Assembly (NCBI GenBank): GCA_026002855.1
Contig: BPGD01000001.1
Span: forward strand, 1,329,972 to 1,393,971
Source: Bryobacteraceae bacterium
Lineage (GTDB): Bacteria; Acidobacteriota; Terriglobia; Bryobacterales; Bryobacteraceae
Reading direction: 5' to 3'
DNA length: 64,000 nucleotides
In this document: positions 45,556 through 54,019 of the stretch, one piece after another
How the letters are laid out: every line of letters begins with the position of its first letter
Numbering within the stretch: the first letter of the stretch is position 1
Notes under the pieces: generated by a model
The model's database searches: none
Told to the model about the DNA's origin: nothing
What the model saw: the letters and a program-made list of their open reading frames with translations, nothing else
Position numbers and translations under genes: made by a program

Positions 45556-47439
45556 GTGGAGCAGGACGCCGTGTCCCTGACGGTTTCCGAGATCCGGCGG
45601 GAGATCTGGCGCGCGGCCGGCGGGGCCGTGGACGAAGGGGCCGGTGCTGAAGCGGGCCGGCTGTTCCATCGGACGGCGGCGGAAGCGTTGGGCGGGGACT
45701 CGCCTGCGGCCTGGTTCCACCACTTCGACGCGGAAAGCCTGCATCGGTTGGAGGCTGCCGAAGACTATGCGCGCGCGCTCTATGAACATGAGCTGGGGCC
45801 CGCACTTTCCGCCCAGGACGCGGCCTTCCATGCCCGCCCGGAGGCGCTGCTGCGCCTCTGGCAGGGCGTGCGCCATTTTGCCGCCTGGCTCGTGGGCGCG
45901 CTGCGGGAATGCGAGGCGCGCGGCGTCATTGGCTGGAACGGCCGCAGCGGATGGCGGGGCGCGGAGTCGGTCGCGCGGACCGAGGTCCCACTGGTCTGGC
46001 GCGTGCAGCGGCCCGGCTGGCGCGCGGCCGTGGAGGTGAATGGCACGCTGGATGCGCTGTGGCGCGACCCGGCGAGCGGCCGCTGGTGCGTTGTGGAATG
46101 GAAGCTCGCCTCCACCGCGCCCGAGGCCGATCTGATGCAGCTGTGCCTGTACTCACTGATGCTTGAAACCGGCAGCGAGCCGGGCGCGGCGGCGCTGGTC
46201 CATTTCGACCCGGCGCCGGCGCAGACTGTTCTGGACGCCGCACAACTGGAGCCGTTGAAGGAAAAGATCGTCGATCTGATCGGCCGGCTGGCCGGCGTTG
46301 TCGGCGCGCCCCTGCGGACGGCGCTGCAAGCGCCACAGCCCGTGCCGCGCCCGGCCTTCATCCCCTCCCTGCGCGACCAGGAGCTGGCGCGGAAGACCAT
46401 CGAGGTGCTGCGGGCGCGGGGCCATGACGTCGAGCTGGGCCCCGGCCTGGCGGCCGGGCCGGCTTTCCTGCGCGTGCCGGTGCGGCTGGCGCCGCGTTCG
46501 AGCGTGCGCCGGGTGCTGGCCGAGGCCGATAACCTTCAGGTGCAGCTCGGGCTGGCCACGCGGCCGTTCCTGCGCAAGGGCGAGGGTTGCGTCCTGGTGG
46601 AAGCCCCCCGCGCGCAGCGCGAGACCCTCTACTTCAACGCCGTGGATTTCTCGCGCGCCGCGGATTTCACCGCGCCGCTGCTCGTGGGCGTGGATCTGGG
46701 CCTTGTGCCGCACTTCGCCGACCTGGCCCGGCCGCAGACGCCGCACCTGCTGGTGGCGGGCTCCACCGGCAGCGGCAAGAGCGAGTGGCTGCGCACGGCG
46801 CTGGCCAGCCTGATGGCCACGCACACGCCGGCCGATCTGCGCGTCGTGCTGATCGACCCGAAACGCACCGCCTTCGGCGAGCTGCGCGGATCGTCCTACC
46901 TCTGGCCGAAGCTCGGGCTGCTGCTGCCGCCCGACGACGACATGACGGCGGCCTTCGACACACTGATCGAGGAGATGGAAGAGCGCTACCGCGCCTTCGA
47001 CCGGCAGGGCATCGCCGCGCTGGCCGGGTGGCGCGCCGAGGCCGGAACAAAACCGCCCAGAATTGTTGTTTTCTGCGACGAATACGCCGACCTCGTCCAC
47101 AGCGCGGCCGAGCGGAAAGAGCTGGAGAAACGCGTGGCGCGGATCGGCGCGAAGGGCCGCGCCGCCGGCATCCACCTGGTGCTGGCCACGCAGCGGGCCA
47201 GCCGCGACGTGGTGACGGGCGTCATCAAGTCCAACCTCACCGGCCGCGTCTGTCTGCGGGTGGCGGAGGCGATCGAGTCGCGGCTGGTGCTGGGCGCGGC
47301 CGGGGCCGAGGACCTCACCGGCCACGGCGACCTGCTGTGGTCCGACGGCAGCGAGCCCGTGCGCCTTCAGGCACCGCTGCTCGATGAAGAGTCGCGCCGC
47401 CGGTTCTTCACGCCGGCGCGCGCGGCGGGAGGGCGTTGA
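45556..47439 (+). CDS. RecB-like PD-(D/E)XK nuclease fused to an FtsK/SpoIIIE DNA translocase (third gene of the operon)
   Basis: 627 residues from GTG at 45556 (GAGGGGG upstream). Residues 1-260 are a RecB-family nuclease: GRLFHRTAAEAL (His 38), GTLDALW (Asp 166), CVVEWKL (Glu 181, Lys 183) and QLCLYSLML (Gln 195, Tyr 199). The rest is an FtsK motor with an alpha-like segment and Walker A GSTGSGKS (402-409), Walker B IVVFCDEYADL (Asp 508, Glu 509), LATQRASRDVVTGVIKSNL, and the IESRLVLG...GHGDLLW end. It has no FtsK transmembrane domain and no gamma DNA-orienting domain, so it is cytoplasmic. The predicted action is translocation on double-stranded DNA with end or strand cleavage. The stop overlaps the folP ATG by one base. 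Confidence 0.9.
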   Translation: MEQDAVSLTVSEIRREIWRAAGGAVDEGAGAEAGRLFHRTAAEALGGDSPAAWFHHFDAESLHRLEAAEDYARALYEHELGPALSAQDAAFHARPEALLRLWQGVRHFAAWLVGALRECEARGVIGWNGRSGWRGAESVARTEVPLVWRVQRPGWRAAVEVNGTLDALWRDPASGRWCVVEWKLASTAPEADLMQLCLYSLMLETGSEPGAAALVHFDPAPAQTVLDAAQLEPLKEKIVDLIGRLAGVVGAPLRTALQAPQPVPRPAFIPSLRDQELARKTIEVLRARGHDVELGPGLAAGPAFLRVPVRLAPRSSVRRVLAEADNLQVQLGLATRPFLRKGEGCVLVEAPRAQRETLYFNAVDFSRAADFTAPLLVGVDLGLVPHFADLARPQTPHLLVAGSTGSGKSEWLRTALASLMATHTPADLRVVLIDPKRTAFGELRGSSYLWPKLGLLLPPDDDMTAAFDTLIEEMEERYRAFDRQGIAALAGWRAEAGTKPPRIVVFCDEYADLVHSAAERKELEKRVARIGAKGRAAGIHLVLATQRASRDVVTGVIKSNLTGRVCLRVAEAIESRLVLGAAGAEDLTGHGDLLWSDGSEPVRLQAPLLDEESRRRFFTPARAAGGR

Positions 47440-48242
47440 TGGCGCGCACGCTGGTGATGGGCATTCTGAACGTCACGCCGGACTCGTTTTCCGACGGCGG
47501 GCGCTTCGCCACGCCGGACGAGGCGGTGGAAGAGGCGCGGCGGCTGATTGCCGAGGGCGCCGACATCATCGACGTAGGCGGCGAGAGCACGCGGCCGGGC
47601 GCGCACCCGGTGCCAGAGGACGTCGAGCTGGAGCGCGTGCTGCCGGTGGTGGAGCTGCTGGCGCTGGACCCGCGCGTGCGCGTGTCGATCGATACGATGA
47701 AGCCGCGCGTGGCCGCGGCCTGTCTGGAAGCGGGCGCGACGCTCGTCAACGACGTCAGCGGTCTGGCAGATCCGCAAATGGCGCGCGTGGCTGCGGCCGC
47801 CGGGGCGGGCGTCGTCATCATGCACATGCGCGGCACGCCGCAGACGATGCGGCAGCACGCCGTCTACCGGGACGTGATGCGCGAGGTGATCGAGGAGCTG
47901 CGGCCGCGCGTGGAGCGGGCGCGCGGGGCGGGAGTCCGCGAAATCTACGTCGACCCGGGCATCGGCTTCGCCAAGACCCCGCCGCAGAGTTTCGAACTGC
48001 TGCGGCGGCTGGGCGAGCTGCGCGAGCTGGGCTGCCCGATCTTGATCGGGCCCTCGCGCAAATCGTTCCTCGGCGTGCTGCCGGGAATGGAGGACATCAG
48101 CGAACGGCTGGAGGGCACGATCGCGGCGGCGGTGATTGGCGCGATGAACGGGGCGTCGATCGTGCGCGTCCACGACGTGCGCCCGGTGAAGAAGGCGCTC
48201 AGCGTGGCAGACGCGGTGCGGGGCGAGATATGGACAAGGTGA
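47439..48242 (+). CDS. folP: Dihydropteroate synthase
   Basis: A 267-residue TIM barrel that joins p-aminobenzoate to dihydropterin pyrophosphate; the sulfonamide target. Motifs: MGILNVTPDSFSDGG, DVGGESTRPGA, VNDVSGLADP, YVDPGIGFAKTP and IGPSRKSFLG. ATG at 47439 shares its A with the stop of the nuclease-translocase gene (TGATG). It begins the folP-folB-folK set. Confidence 0.96.
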   Translation: MARTLVMGILNVTPDSFSDGGRFATPDEAVEEARRLIAEGADIIDVGGESTRPGAHPVPEDVELERVLPVVELLALDPRVRVSIDTMKPRVAAACLEAGATLVNDVSGLADPQMARVAAAAGAGVVIMHMRGTPQTMRQHAVYRDVMREVIEELRPRVERARGAGVREIYVDPGIGFAKTPPQSFELLRRLGELRELGCPILIGPSRKSFLGVLPGMEDISERLEGTIAAAVIGAMNGASIVRVHDVRPVKKALSVADAVRGEIWTR

Positions 48243-48592
48243 TTGTGAGCGGCGCGCGGCTGGCGGCGCGAATTGGGGTGAGTGAACAGGAGCGCGCCGC
48301 CGCGCAGGAGCTGGTGGTGGACGTCGAGCTGGAGACGGACACCCGCGAAGCGGCGCGCACGGACGACGTGCGCAACGCTATCGATTACGCGGCCGTGCAT
48401 GCGTTGCTGGCCGCGACGGCGGCGGCGCGGCCGCGCGCGCTGGTGGAGACGCTGGCCGCCGACCTGGCCGGGGCCGTCCTCGAAAGTTTCCCGGCGCGGG
48501 GCGTGCGCGTGCTGGTGCGCAAGCCGGGCGCGCTGCGCCCGCAGGGCGCCGACTGGGCCGGCGTCGAGATCACGAGGCGCCGCGATGGTTGA
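48230..48592 (+). CDS. folB: Dihydroneopterin aldolase
   Basis: 120 residues, MDKVIVSGARLAARIGVSEQ, with the family helix-strand features: QELVVDVELETDTREAA, IDYAAVHALL, LVETLAADLAGAV and VRVLVRKPGALRPQGADWAG. Cleaves dihydroneopterin to hydroxymethyl-dihydropterin and glycolaldehyde. Starts inside folP (13-nt overlap) and overlaps folK by 8 nt. Confidence 0.93.
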   Translation: MDKVIVSGARLAARIGVSEQERAAAQELVVDVELETDTREAARTDDVRNAIDYAAVHALLAATAAARPRALVETLAADLAGAVLESFPARGVRVLVRKPGALRPQGADWAGVEITRRRDG

Positions 48593-49097
48593 GGCGTGGA
48601 TCGCGCTCGGCTCCAACCTCGGCAACCGCCGCTCGCATCTGCGCGGCGCGTTGCGGGAGGTGCTGCGGCTGGGTCGGCTGCGGGCCGTGTCGCCCCTGTA
48701 TGAAACCGAACCGGTGGGCCTGCGCGGGCAGCCGGAATTCCTGAATGCGGTGGCGCGGCTGGACACGGCGCTGGGGGCACGGCCGCTGCTCGACGCGCTG
48801 CTCGATATCGAAATCCGCCACGGGCGCGTGCGCGGCGCTCGCTACGGTCCGCGGACGCTGGACCTGGACCTGCTCTTTTACGGCGAGGCCGTGATCCGCG
48901 AACCGGGCCTCGAAGTGCCGCATCCGCGGCTCCATGAACGGCGGTTTGTGCTGGAGCCGCTGGCTGCGGCGGCCCCAGAGCTGCGGCACCCGCTGCTCGG
49001 ACGCACGGTGAGGGAGCTGCTGGAGAACCTGACTGGCTGCGAGGCCGTCCGCCTGGCGGAAGGGCCCGAGTGGGCTGCGGATCTGGTCAATCCCTGA
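48585..49097 (+). CDS. folK: 2-amino-4-hydroxy-6-hydroxymethyldihydropteridine pyrophosphokinase
   Basis: 170 residues. HPPK signatures: AWIALGSNLGNRRSHLRGAL, SPLYETEPVG, FLNAVARLDT, RYGPRTLDLDLLFYGEAV and PHPRLHERRFVLEPLAAAAP. It supplies dihydropterin pyrophosphate for FolP. Its end overlaps the convergent ispF end by 11 nt. Confidence 0.95.
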   Translation: MVEAWIALGSNLGNRRSHLRGALREVLRLGRLRAVSPLYETEPVGLRGQPEFLNAVARLDTALGARPLLDALLDIEIRHGRVRGARYGPRTLDLDLLFYGEAVIREPGLEVPHPRLHERRFVLEPLAAAAPELRHPLLGRTVRELLENLTGCEAVRLAEGPEWAADLVNP

Positions 49098-49566
49098 CGA
49101 GGAGCACCGCGGCCTGCGCCTCAGCCGAGCGGCCCTCGCCGACAGGCCCCACTTTCTCGGCGGTCTTGAACTTCACCGACACACGGTCTTCGCCAAGCCC
49201 GAGCAGCCGCGCCAGGTTCGCCCGGATCTCCGCGCGCAGCGGGCCGAGCTTCGGCCGCTGGAGAATGACGGTCGCATCGACGTTGCTGATGTGGTAGCCC
49301 CGCTCGCGGACAAGCGCGGCGGCGTGCTGCACGAAGACGGCCGAGTCGCAGTCCTTCCAGCGCGGGTCCGTATCCGGGAAGTGCATGCCGATGTCGCCGA
49401 GCGCCAGCGCGCCGAGCAGTGCGTCGGTCACCGCATGGAGCAGGACGTCGCCATCGGAGTGCGCTTCGAAGCCGAATTCGCAGGGCACGCGCACGCCGCC
49501 CAGCACCAGCGCCCGTCCGGCGGCGAGGCGGTGGTTGTCCCAGCCCAGGCCGACGCGGACGTCCAT
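49087..49566 (-). CDS. ispF: 2-C-methyl-D-erythritol 2,4-cyclodiphosphate synthase
   Basis: A 159-residue trimeric zinc enzyme of the MEP isoprenoid pathway. RVGLGWDNHRLAAGR and HSDGDVLLHAVTDALLGALALGDIGMHFPD contain the zinc-binding Asp/His residues; KFKTAEKVGPVGEG is the C-terminal signature. The DxH zinc pair appears as DNH. Starts where ispD stops (shared base). Confidence 0.95.
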   Translation of the reverse strand: MDVRVGLGWDNHRLAAGRALVLGGVRVPCEFGFEAHSDGDVLLHAVTDALLGALALGDIGMHFPDTDPRWKDCDSAVFVQHAAALVRERGYHISNVDATVILQRPKLGPLRAEIRANLARLLGLGEDRVSVKFKTAEKVGPVGEGRSAEAQAAVLLVRD

Positions 49567-50285
49567 CAGCCGGCCACCCTGGCGCGCTCGCTCGCCAGAA
49601 AGAGCTGGGCGAGTTCCATGTCGGAGGGGCGCGTGATCTTGATGTTGCGGTCCGAACCGGGCACCACGTGGATGTCGACCGTCTCCAGCCGCTCCACCAG
49701 GCTGGACTCATCGGTGCCGGTGAAGCCGTCCTCGCGCGCCTTTTCAAACGCGCGGCGGAGGATTTCCGCGCGGAAGACCTGCGGGGTCTGCGCCAACACC
49801 AGGCGGTCGCGGTTCAGCGTGCCGCGGACCAGATGCCGGTGAACCTGCTTCACGGTGTCCACCGGCACGATGCCCGTGATCGCCGCGCCGTGGTGCGCGG
49901 CGGCCAGAATCGTTTCCGAGATGATCTCCTGGCTGACGAACGGGCGCACCGCGTCGTGCACGGCCACCAGCTCCACGTCGGCTTCCAGCGAGAACAGCGC
50001 GTTGGCCACCGATTCCTGCCGCGTCTCGCCCCCCTCCACGCAGCGGACCGGCTTCTGGAATTTCTCGTGGGCGATCATCTCCTCCACCCACGGGATGTCT
50101 TCGCGCCGCAGGGCGACGACGACCTCGGTGACATGATGCGAGGCGACAAATTTGCGGATCGTGTGAATGAGAATCGGCACGCCTTCCAGCAGCATGAACT
50201 GCTTGCGGCTGGTGCCGGTGCTTTCGGCGCCGGCGCGCATGCGGGTCCCAAGACCGGCGGCAGGCAGGATGACGGAGACTTTCAT
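49566..50285 (-). CDS. ispD: 2-C-methyl-D-erythritol 4-phosphate cytidylyltransferase
   Basis: A 239-residue MEP pathway enzyme. VSVILPAAGLGTRM, KQFMLLEGVPILIHTI, VAVHDAVRPFVS and DESSLVERLETVDIHVVPG are diagnostic. Coupled to ispF; the CTP it uses is made by PyrG elsewhere in the window. The Lys/Arg active-site residues in RKQFM are present. Confidence 0.95.
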   Translation of the reverse strand: MKVSVILPAAGLGTRMRAGAESTGTSRKQFMLLEGVPILIHTIRKFVASHHVTEVVVALRREDIPWVEEMIAHEKFQKPVRCVEGGETRQESVANALFSLEADVELVAVHDAVRPFVSQEIISETILAAAHHGAAITGIVPVDTVKQVHRHLVRGTLNRDRLVLAQTPQVFRAEILRRAFEKAREDGFTGTDESSLVERLETVDIHVVPGSDRNIKITRPSDMELAQLFLASERARVAG

Positions 50286-50320
50286 GACGGTGCCAGTTGC
50301 GGGCGATCAGCCCCCTTCGC

Positions 50321-51406
<1,086 letters not shown>

Positions 51407-51477
51407 CGGCAACTCCTGGACATGGCATCCGGCGGCGCGAACCGCCTTGATCTGTCAGACGCACGCGCCGCGGATTG

Positions 51478-51483
51478 AGTATA
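51478..51483 (-). promoter_or_regulatory. Candidate -10 box of the PIN/TRAM gene
   Basis: TATACT on the minus strand about 72 bp before the GTG start; no strong -35. Confidence 0.35.
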
Positions 51484-51552
51484 CCACCCATTCCGCATTG
51501 CCCTGCCGCTTTAGCCGTTGCCGGCTCGGCCGCTCCTGGGCGTGCGGCTGTC

Positions 51553-52056
51553 TCAATTGAGCGCCCGCCCCGCGGCCGGCAGGTCGGAGGGCCCCATCTG
51601 GCTCATCACCCAGAGCACGGTCTGCGCATACTCGGGATTTGGATTGTAGACCCGCAGGATGCGGCGCGGATCACGGTTGCGGTACAGCGGCGAATGAGCC
51701 AGGCGGCCGGCCACGTGGTAGATGCCCGCGCGGGCGTCCGGGAAGTACCAGTTGCTGTTGTCCCAGCCGAACATGTTGTTGTTCCGGACGTCCTTGCCGC
51801 CGGTGGACTCAACGAAGGCGATGCTGGGCAACAGCCGCCAGTCCAACCCGTTTTCGTCAGCGGCGGCGACGAAGTCCTCCGCATAAAGATGGGCCGGGCA
51901 GTCTCTGGTCAAAAAAAACTGCCGGATGCAGTACAGCCTGGGGTCTCTGGGATCGGGAACGGCCGGGGCGGGCCTCGGGCCCGGATCGGCCGGCTGCTGG
52001 ACGGCGACCACGCCGGCCAGCAGGAAAACAGAGCGGGTTACCAAGCGTCGAAACAA
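51553..52056 (-). CDS. Exported putative peptidoglycan-hydrolase-like protein
   Basis: 167 residues from TTG at 52056 (GGAGG 6 nt upstream). A signal peptide (MFRRLVTRSVFLLAGVVAV) is followed by YCIRQFFLTRDCPAHLYAED and LLPSIAFVESTGGKDVRNNN. The latter, with MFGWDNSNWYFP and GIYHVAGRLAHSPLYRNRDP, resembles the glucosaminidase/lytic-transglycosylase-like lysozyme fold in which a Glu (here in VESTG) is the acid. Function as a wall hydrolase is an inference. It is preceded by an unusual structured leader of about 300 nt. Confidence 0.72.
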   Translation of the reverse strand: MFRRLVTRSVFLLAGVVAVQQPADPGPRPAPAVPDPRDPRLYCIRQFFLTRDCPAHLYAEDFVAAADENGLDWRLLPSIAFVESTGGKDVRNNNMFGWDNSNWYFPDARAGIYHVAGRLAHSPLYRNRDPRRILRVYNPNPEYAQTVLWVMSQMGPSDLPAAGRALN

Positions 52057-52364
52057 AGGCAGTCCTCCCCTTCTCGTCTCCAACGGCAAAGGATTCCTTT
52101 GCGCACACGACACGCGTGTGCGTCCGAAGCGGAATCCATTCACGGGCGCCGGCTGCGCGGCCGGCGGTTGCTTGTCAGGGCGGCGTTGCCGCTCGTGTGT
52201 ACCGAACCCCGAGGGGGTTGGCCGAGGTTGCCGAATCAGGTTCGCGTCCGGCCTTGCCCGCAGGCCTCTCTCCGGCCTCCACGAACCTGTTGTCTGGCGC
52301 TGTTCTTTGTCTCTGCGCGCCAGGCTGTGCCGTCTACGTCAGGCAAACAGCATCTGCCATTATA
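52057..52364 (-). promoter_or_regulatory. Structured leader and promoter of the putative wall-hydrolase gene
   Basis: A perfect TATAAT (minus strand, 52364-52359) predicts transcription from about 52352, giving a leader of nearly 300 nt. The stretch holds no plausible gene but several hairpins: CAGGTTCG/CGAACCTG (52237-52244 with 52282-52289), AACCCC-GAG-GGGGTT (52205-52219), GCCGGC/GCCGGC (52148-52153 with 52160-52165), and a nested one, GGATTCC/GGAATCC (52091-52097 with 52131-52137) around CGCACAC/GTGTGCG (52102-52108 with 52116-52122). This looks like a riboswitch or other cis-RNA. I could not match it to a known class. The -35 is unclear. Confidence 0.55.
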
Positions 52365-52473
52365 CCAGAAAGGCCCCCTGAAGCACCGGCTCTAAGTACC
52401 AATGGTTCCACATACTTGCGGAGCCCTGCTGCGGGCGCCTTCCGCGCCCGCTCGCGCCGCGCGGCCTTGCGTG

Positions 52474-52503
52474 TTGAGCCGCAATGGGTTGTGATTCTAC
52501 AAT
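52474..52503 (+). promoter_or_regulatory. Putative promoter of groES
   Basis: TTGAGC (52474-52479) and TACAAT (52498-52503) with an 18-nt spacer, about 92 bp before the groES ATG. No CIRCE repeat is present. The remaining sequence from 52365 to 52595 shows no other feature. Confidence 0.5.
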
Positions 52504-52595
52504 GCTAGGTGGAAGCAGGCGGCCTTGCGCCTACGCACCATCAGCGTGCGCAAAGCCGGTTCACGAGATTCTGACCGCCAAAGGAGTTCCGTCCC

Positions 52596-52883
52596 ATGAA
52601 GTTCCGTCCTCTGCATGATCGTGTGCTGGCACAGCGAATCGAAGAAGGCGAGGAGAAGATCGGCGGCATCGTGATTCCAGACACCGCCAAGGAGAAGCCA
52701 CAGCGGGCCAAAGTGGTCGCCGTGGGCGATGGCAAGATCCTGAAGGATGGCAAACGGGCGGCGCTGGACGTCAAGGTCGGCGACGAGGTGCTGGTCGGCA
52801 AGTGGTCGGGCACCGAAGTGAAAATTGACGGCGAGGAGTACCTGGTTCTGAGGGAAGACGAGATTCTGGCAGTGCTCGGCTGA
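52596..52883 (+). CDS. groES: Co-chaperonin GroES
   Basis: A 95-residue heptameric lid for Gro[62 protein letters not shown] and ILAVLG are all typical, including the mobile loop. AAGGAG lies 9 nt upstream of the ATG. The usual groEL does not follow; instead a Skp-like gene does. Confidence 0.96.
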   Translation: MKFRPLHDRVLAQRIEEGEEKIGGIVIPDTAKEKPQRAKVVAVGDGKILKDGKRAALDVKVGDEVLVGKWSGTEVKIDGEEYLVLREDEILAVLG

Positions 52884-52908
52884 GGCCGGCTGCCGCACCG
52901 GAAGGAGC

Positions 52909-53451
52909 ATGAGCGAGCTGATGAGGACAAGCAGGATTTGGGCGCGCGCCGGCTTGCTGGCGTGCGGGCTGCTGGCCGCCGCGGCTGCCGCGTCGGCGCA
53001 GGTGAAGGTCGGCATTGTCGACCTTCAGAAGGCATTGCAGGAAACGGCCGAGATCAAACAGGCGGAGGCCGACCTGAAGGCGCGGTTCAGTCCGCGTCAG
53101 GAAGAGCTGGCGCAGCTCGAGCGGGAGATCGCCAAACTCCAGCAGGAAGCGCAGACCAACCAGGACAAGTACACGGAAGCGGCGATGAGCGAACTCATCA
53201 ACCGCATCCAGCTCAAGCAGCGCCAGTATCAGCGCAACAGCGAGGCCCTTCAGGACGCCGTCAACCGCGAGCGGCAGGACATCCTGCAACGGGTGGGGCA
53301 GCGCTTCCGCGAGGTCTTGAAGAAGGTGGCCGAGGAAAAGGGCCTGGACATGATCATTGACGCGTCCAACCTGCTGTACTCGAAGCCCGCGCTCGACATC
53401 TCCGCCGACGTCACCGCGGCTTACGACAAGGCCTATCCCGTCAAGAAATAA
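52909..53451 (+). CDS. Periplasmic chaperone of the OmpH/Skp family
   Basis: 180 residues. A signal peptide (MRTSRIWARAGLLACGLLAA, starting at M5) leads to VKVGIVDLQKALQETAEIKQ and a long coiled coil (QAEADLKARFSPRQEELAQL, LEREIAKLQQEA), the tentacle structure of Skp. Ends with VAEEKGLDMIIDASNLLYSKPALDIS. Holds unfolded outer-membrane proteins in the periplasm. 25 nt after groES. The ATG at 52909 has AAGGAGC upstream; 52921 is the alternative start. Confidence 0.9.
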   Translation: MSELMRTSRIWARAGLLACGLLAAAAAASAQVKVGIVDLQKALQETAEIKQAEADLKARFSPRQEELAQLEREIAKLQQEAQTNQDKYTEAAMSELINRIQLKQRQYQRNSEALQDAVNRERQDILQRVGQRFREVLKKVAEEKGLDMIIDASNLLYSKPALDISADVTAAYDKAYPVKK

Positions 53452-53478
53452 GACGCATTCCGCCGGGGAGGGCGGAGC

Positions 53479-53958
53479 ATGACCGGCTTCCTGGACACCT
53501 ACGGGCAGGAGGAGGCCCGGCGAGAGCGCAGGATCAGGCGCTGGGTGGGCGGCATCGTTGCCGCTCTCCTGGTTGGCTTTCTGGGCTACTGGTACTTCCA
53601 CGACTTCCGGGAGAAGCGGCAGGTGGCGCTGTTCCTCCGGCTGGTGGCCGAAAAGAAATATGAGGACGCTTACCGGCTGTGGGGATGCGACCCGGCCCGC
53701 CCCTGCCGCGACTACAATATGGAGAAATTCCTGGAAGACTGGGGGCCAAAAAGCCCGTATGGCGACGTTGCCCGGGCCCATGTGCGCCGCTCCCGCTCCT
53801 GTGAGGACGGCGTCATCCAGATCCTTCAGTTCCCCCAGGGCACCGAGGTCTTTCTCTACGTTGACCGCAAGGACCGCCACATCTCCTACAGCCCTTTCGG
53901 CTATTGTGTGGACGCTTCGGGCAGGAACGTCAACCTGATCGACATCTTCTTCCGCTGA
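53479..53958 (+). CDS. Single-pass membrane protein of unknown function
   Basis: 159 residues. A short basic cytoplasmic segment (EEARRERRIRRWVG) precedes one transmembrane helix (GIVAALLVGFLGYWYFHDF). The exterior part has two Cys pairs (LWGCDPARPCRDYN, SRSCEDGVI with FGYCVDASG) that might form disulfides, and strand-rich segments. No family recognised. Located 27 nt after the Skp-like gene and probably co-transcribed. Confidence 0.75.
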   Translation: MTGFLDTYGQEEARRERRIRRWVGGIVAALLVGFLGYWYFHDFREKRQVALFLRLVAEKKYEDAYRLWGCDPARPCRDYNMEKFLEDWGPKSPYGDVARAHVRRSRSCEDGVIQILQFPQGTEVFLYVDRKDRHISYSPFGYCVDASGRNVNLIDIFFR

Positions 53959-54019
53959 CGCGTCCGTGCCGCCAGCCCACCGGTGGAACGGCTCTTCTGC
54001 CCCCTGCATCTTTTCTGGT

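Noticed and set aside
42674-47439. Mobile defence island or prophage fragment
   Set aside because: No integrase, transposase, tRNA target, flanking repeat or base-composition change is seen; the trio runs into folP without a break.
52057-52364. c-di-AMP (ydaO) riboswitch
   Set aside because: Some short segments look similar, but the conserved 3' core is not found on either strand, so I only call a structured leader.
52365-52595. CIRCE element for HrcA before groES
   Set aside because: The inverted repeat TTAGCACTC-N9-GAGTGCTAA is not present.
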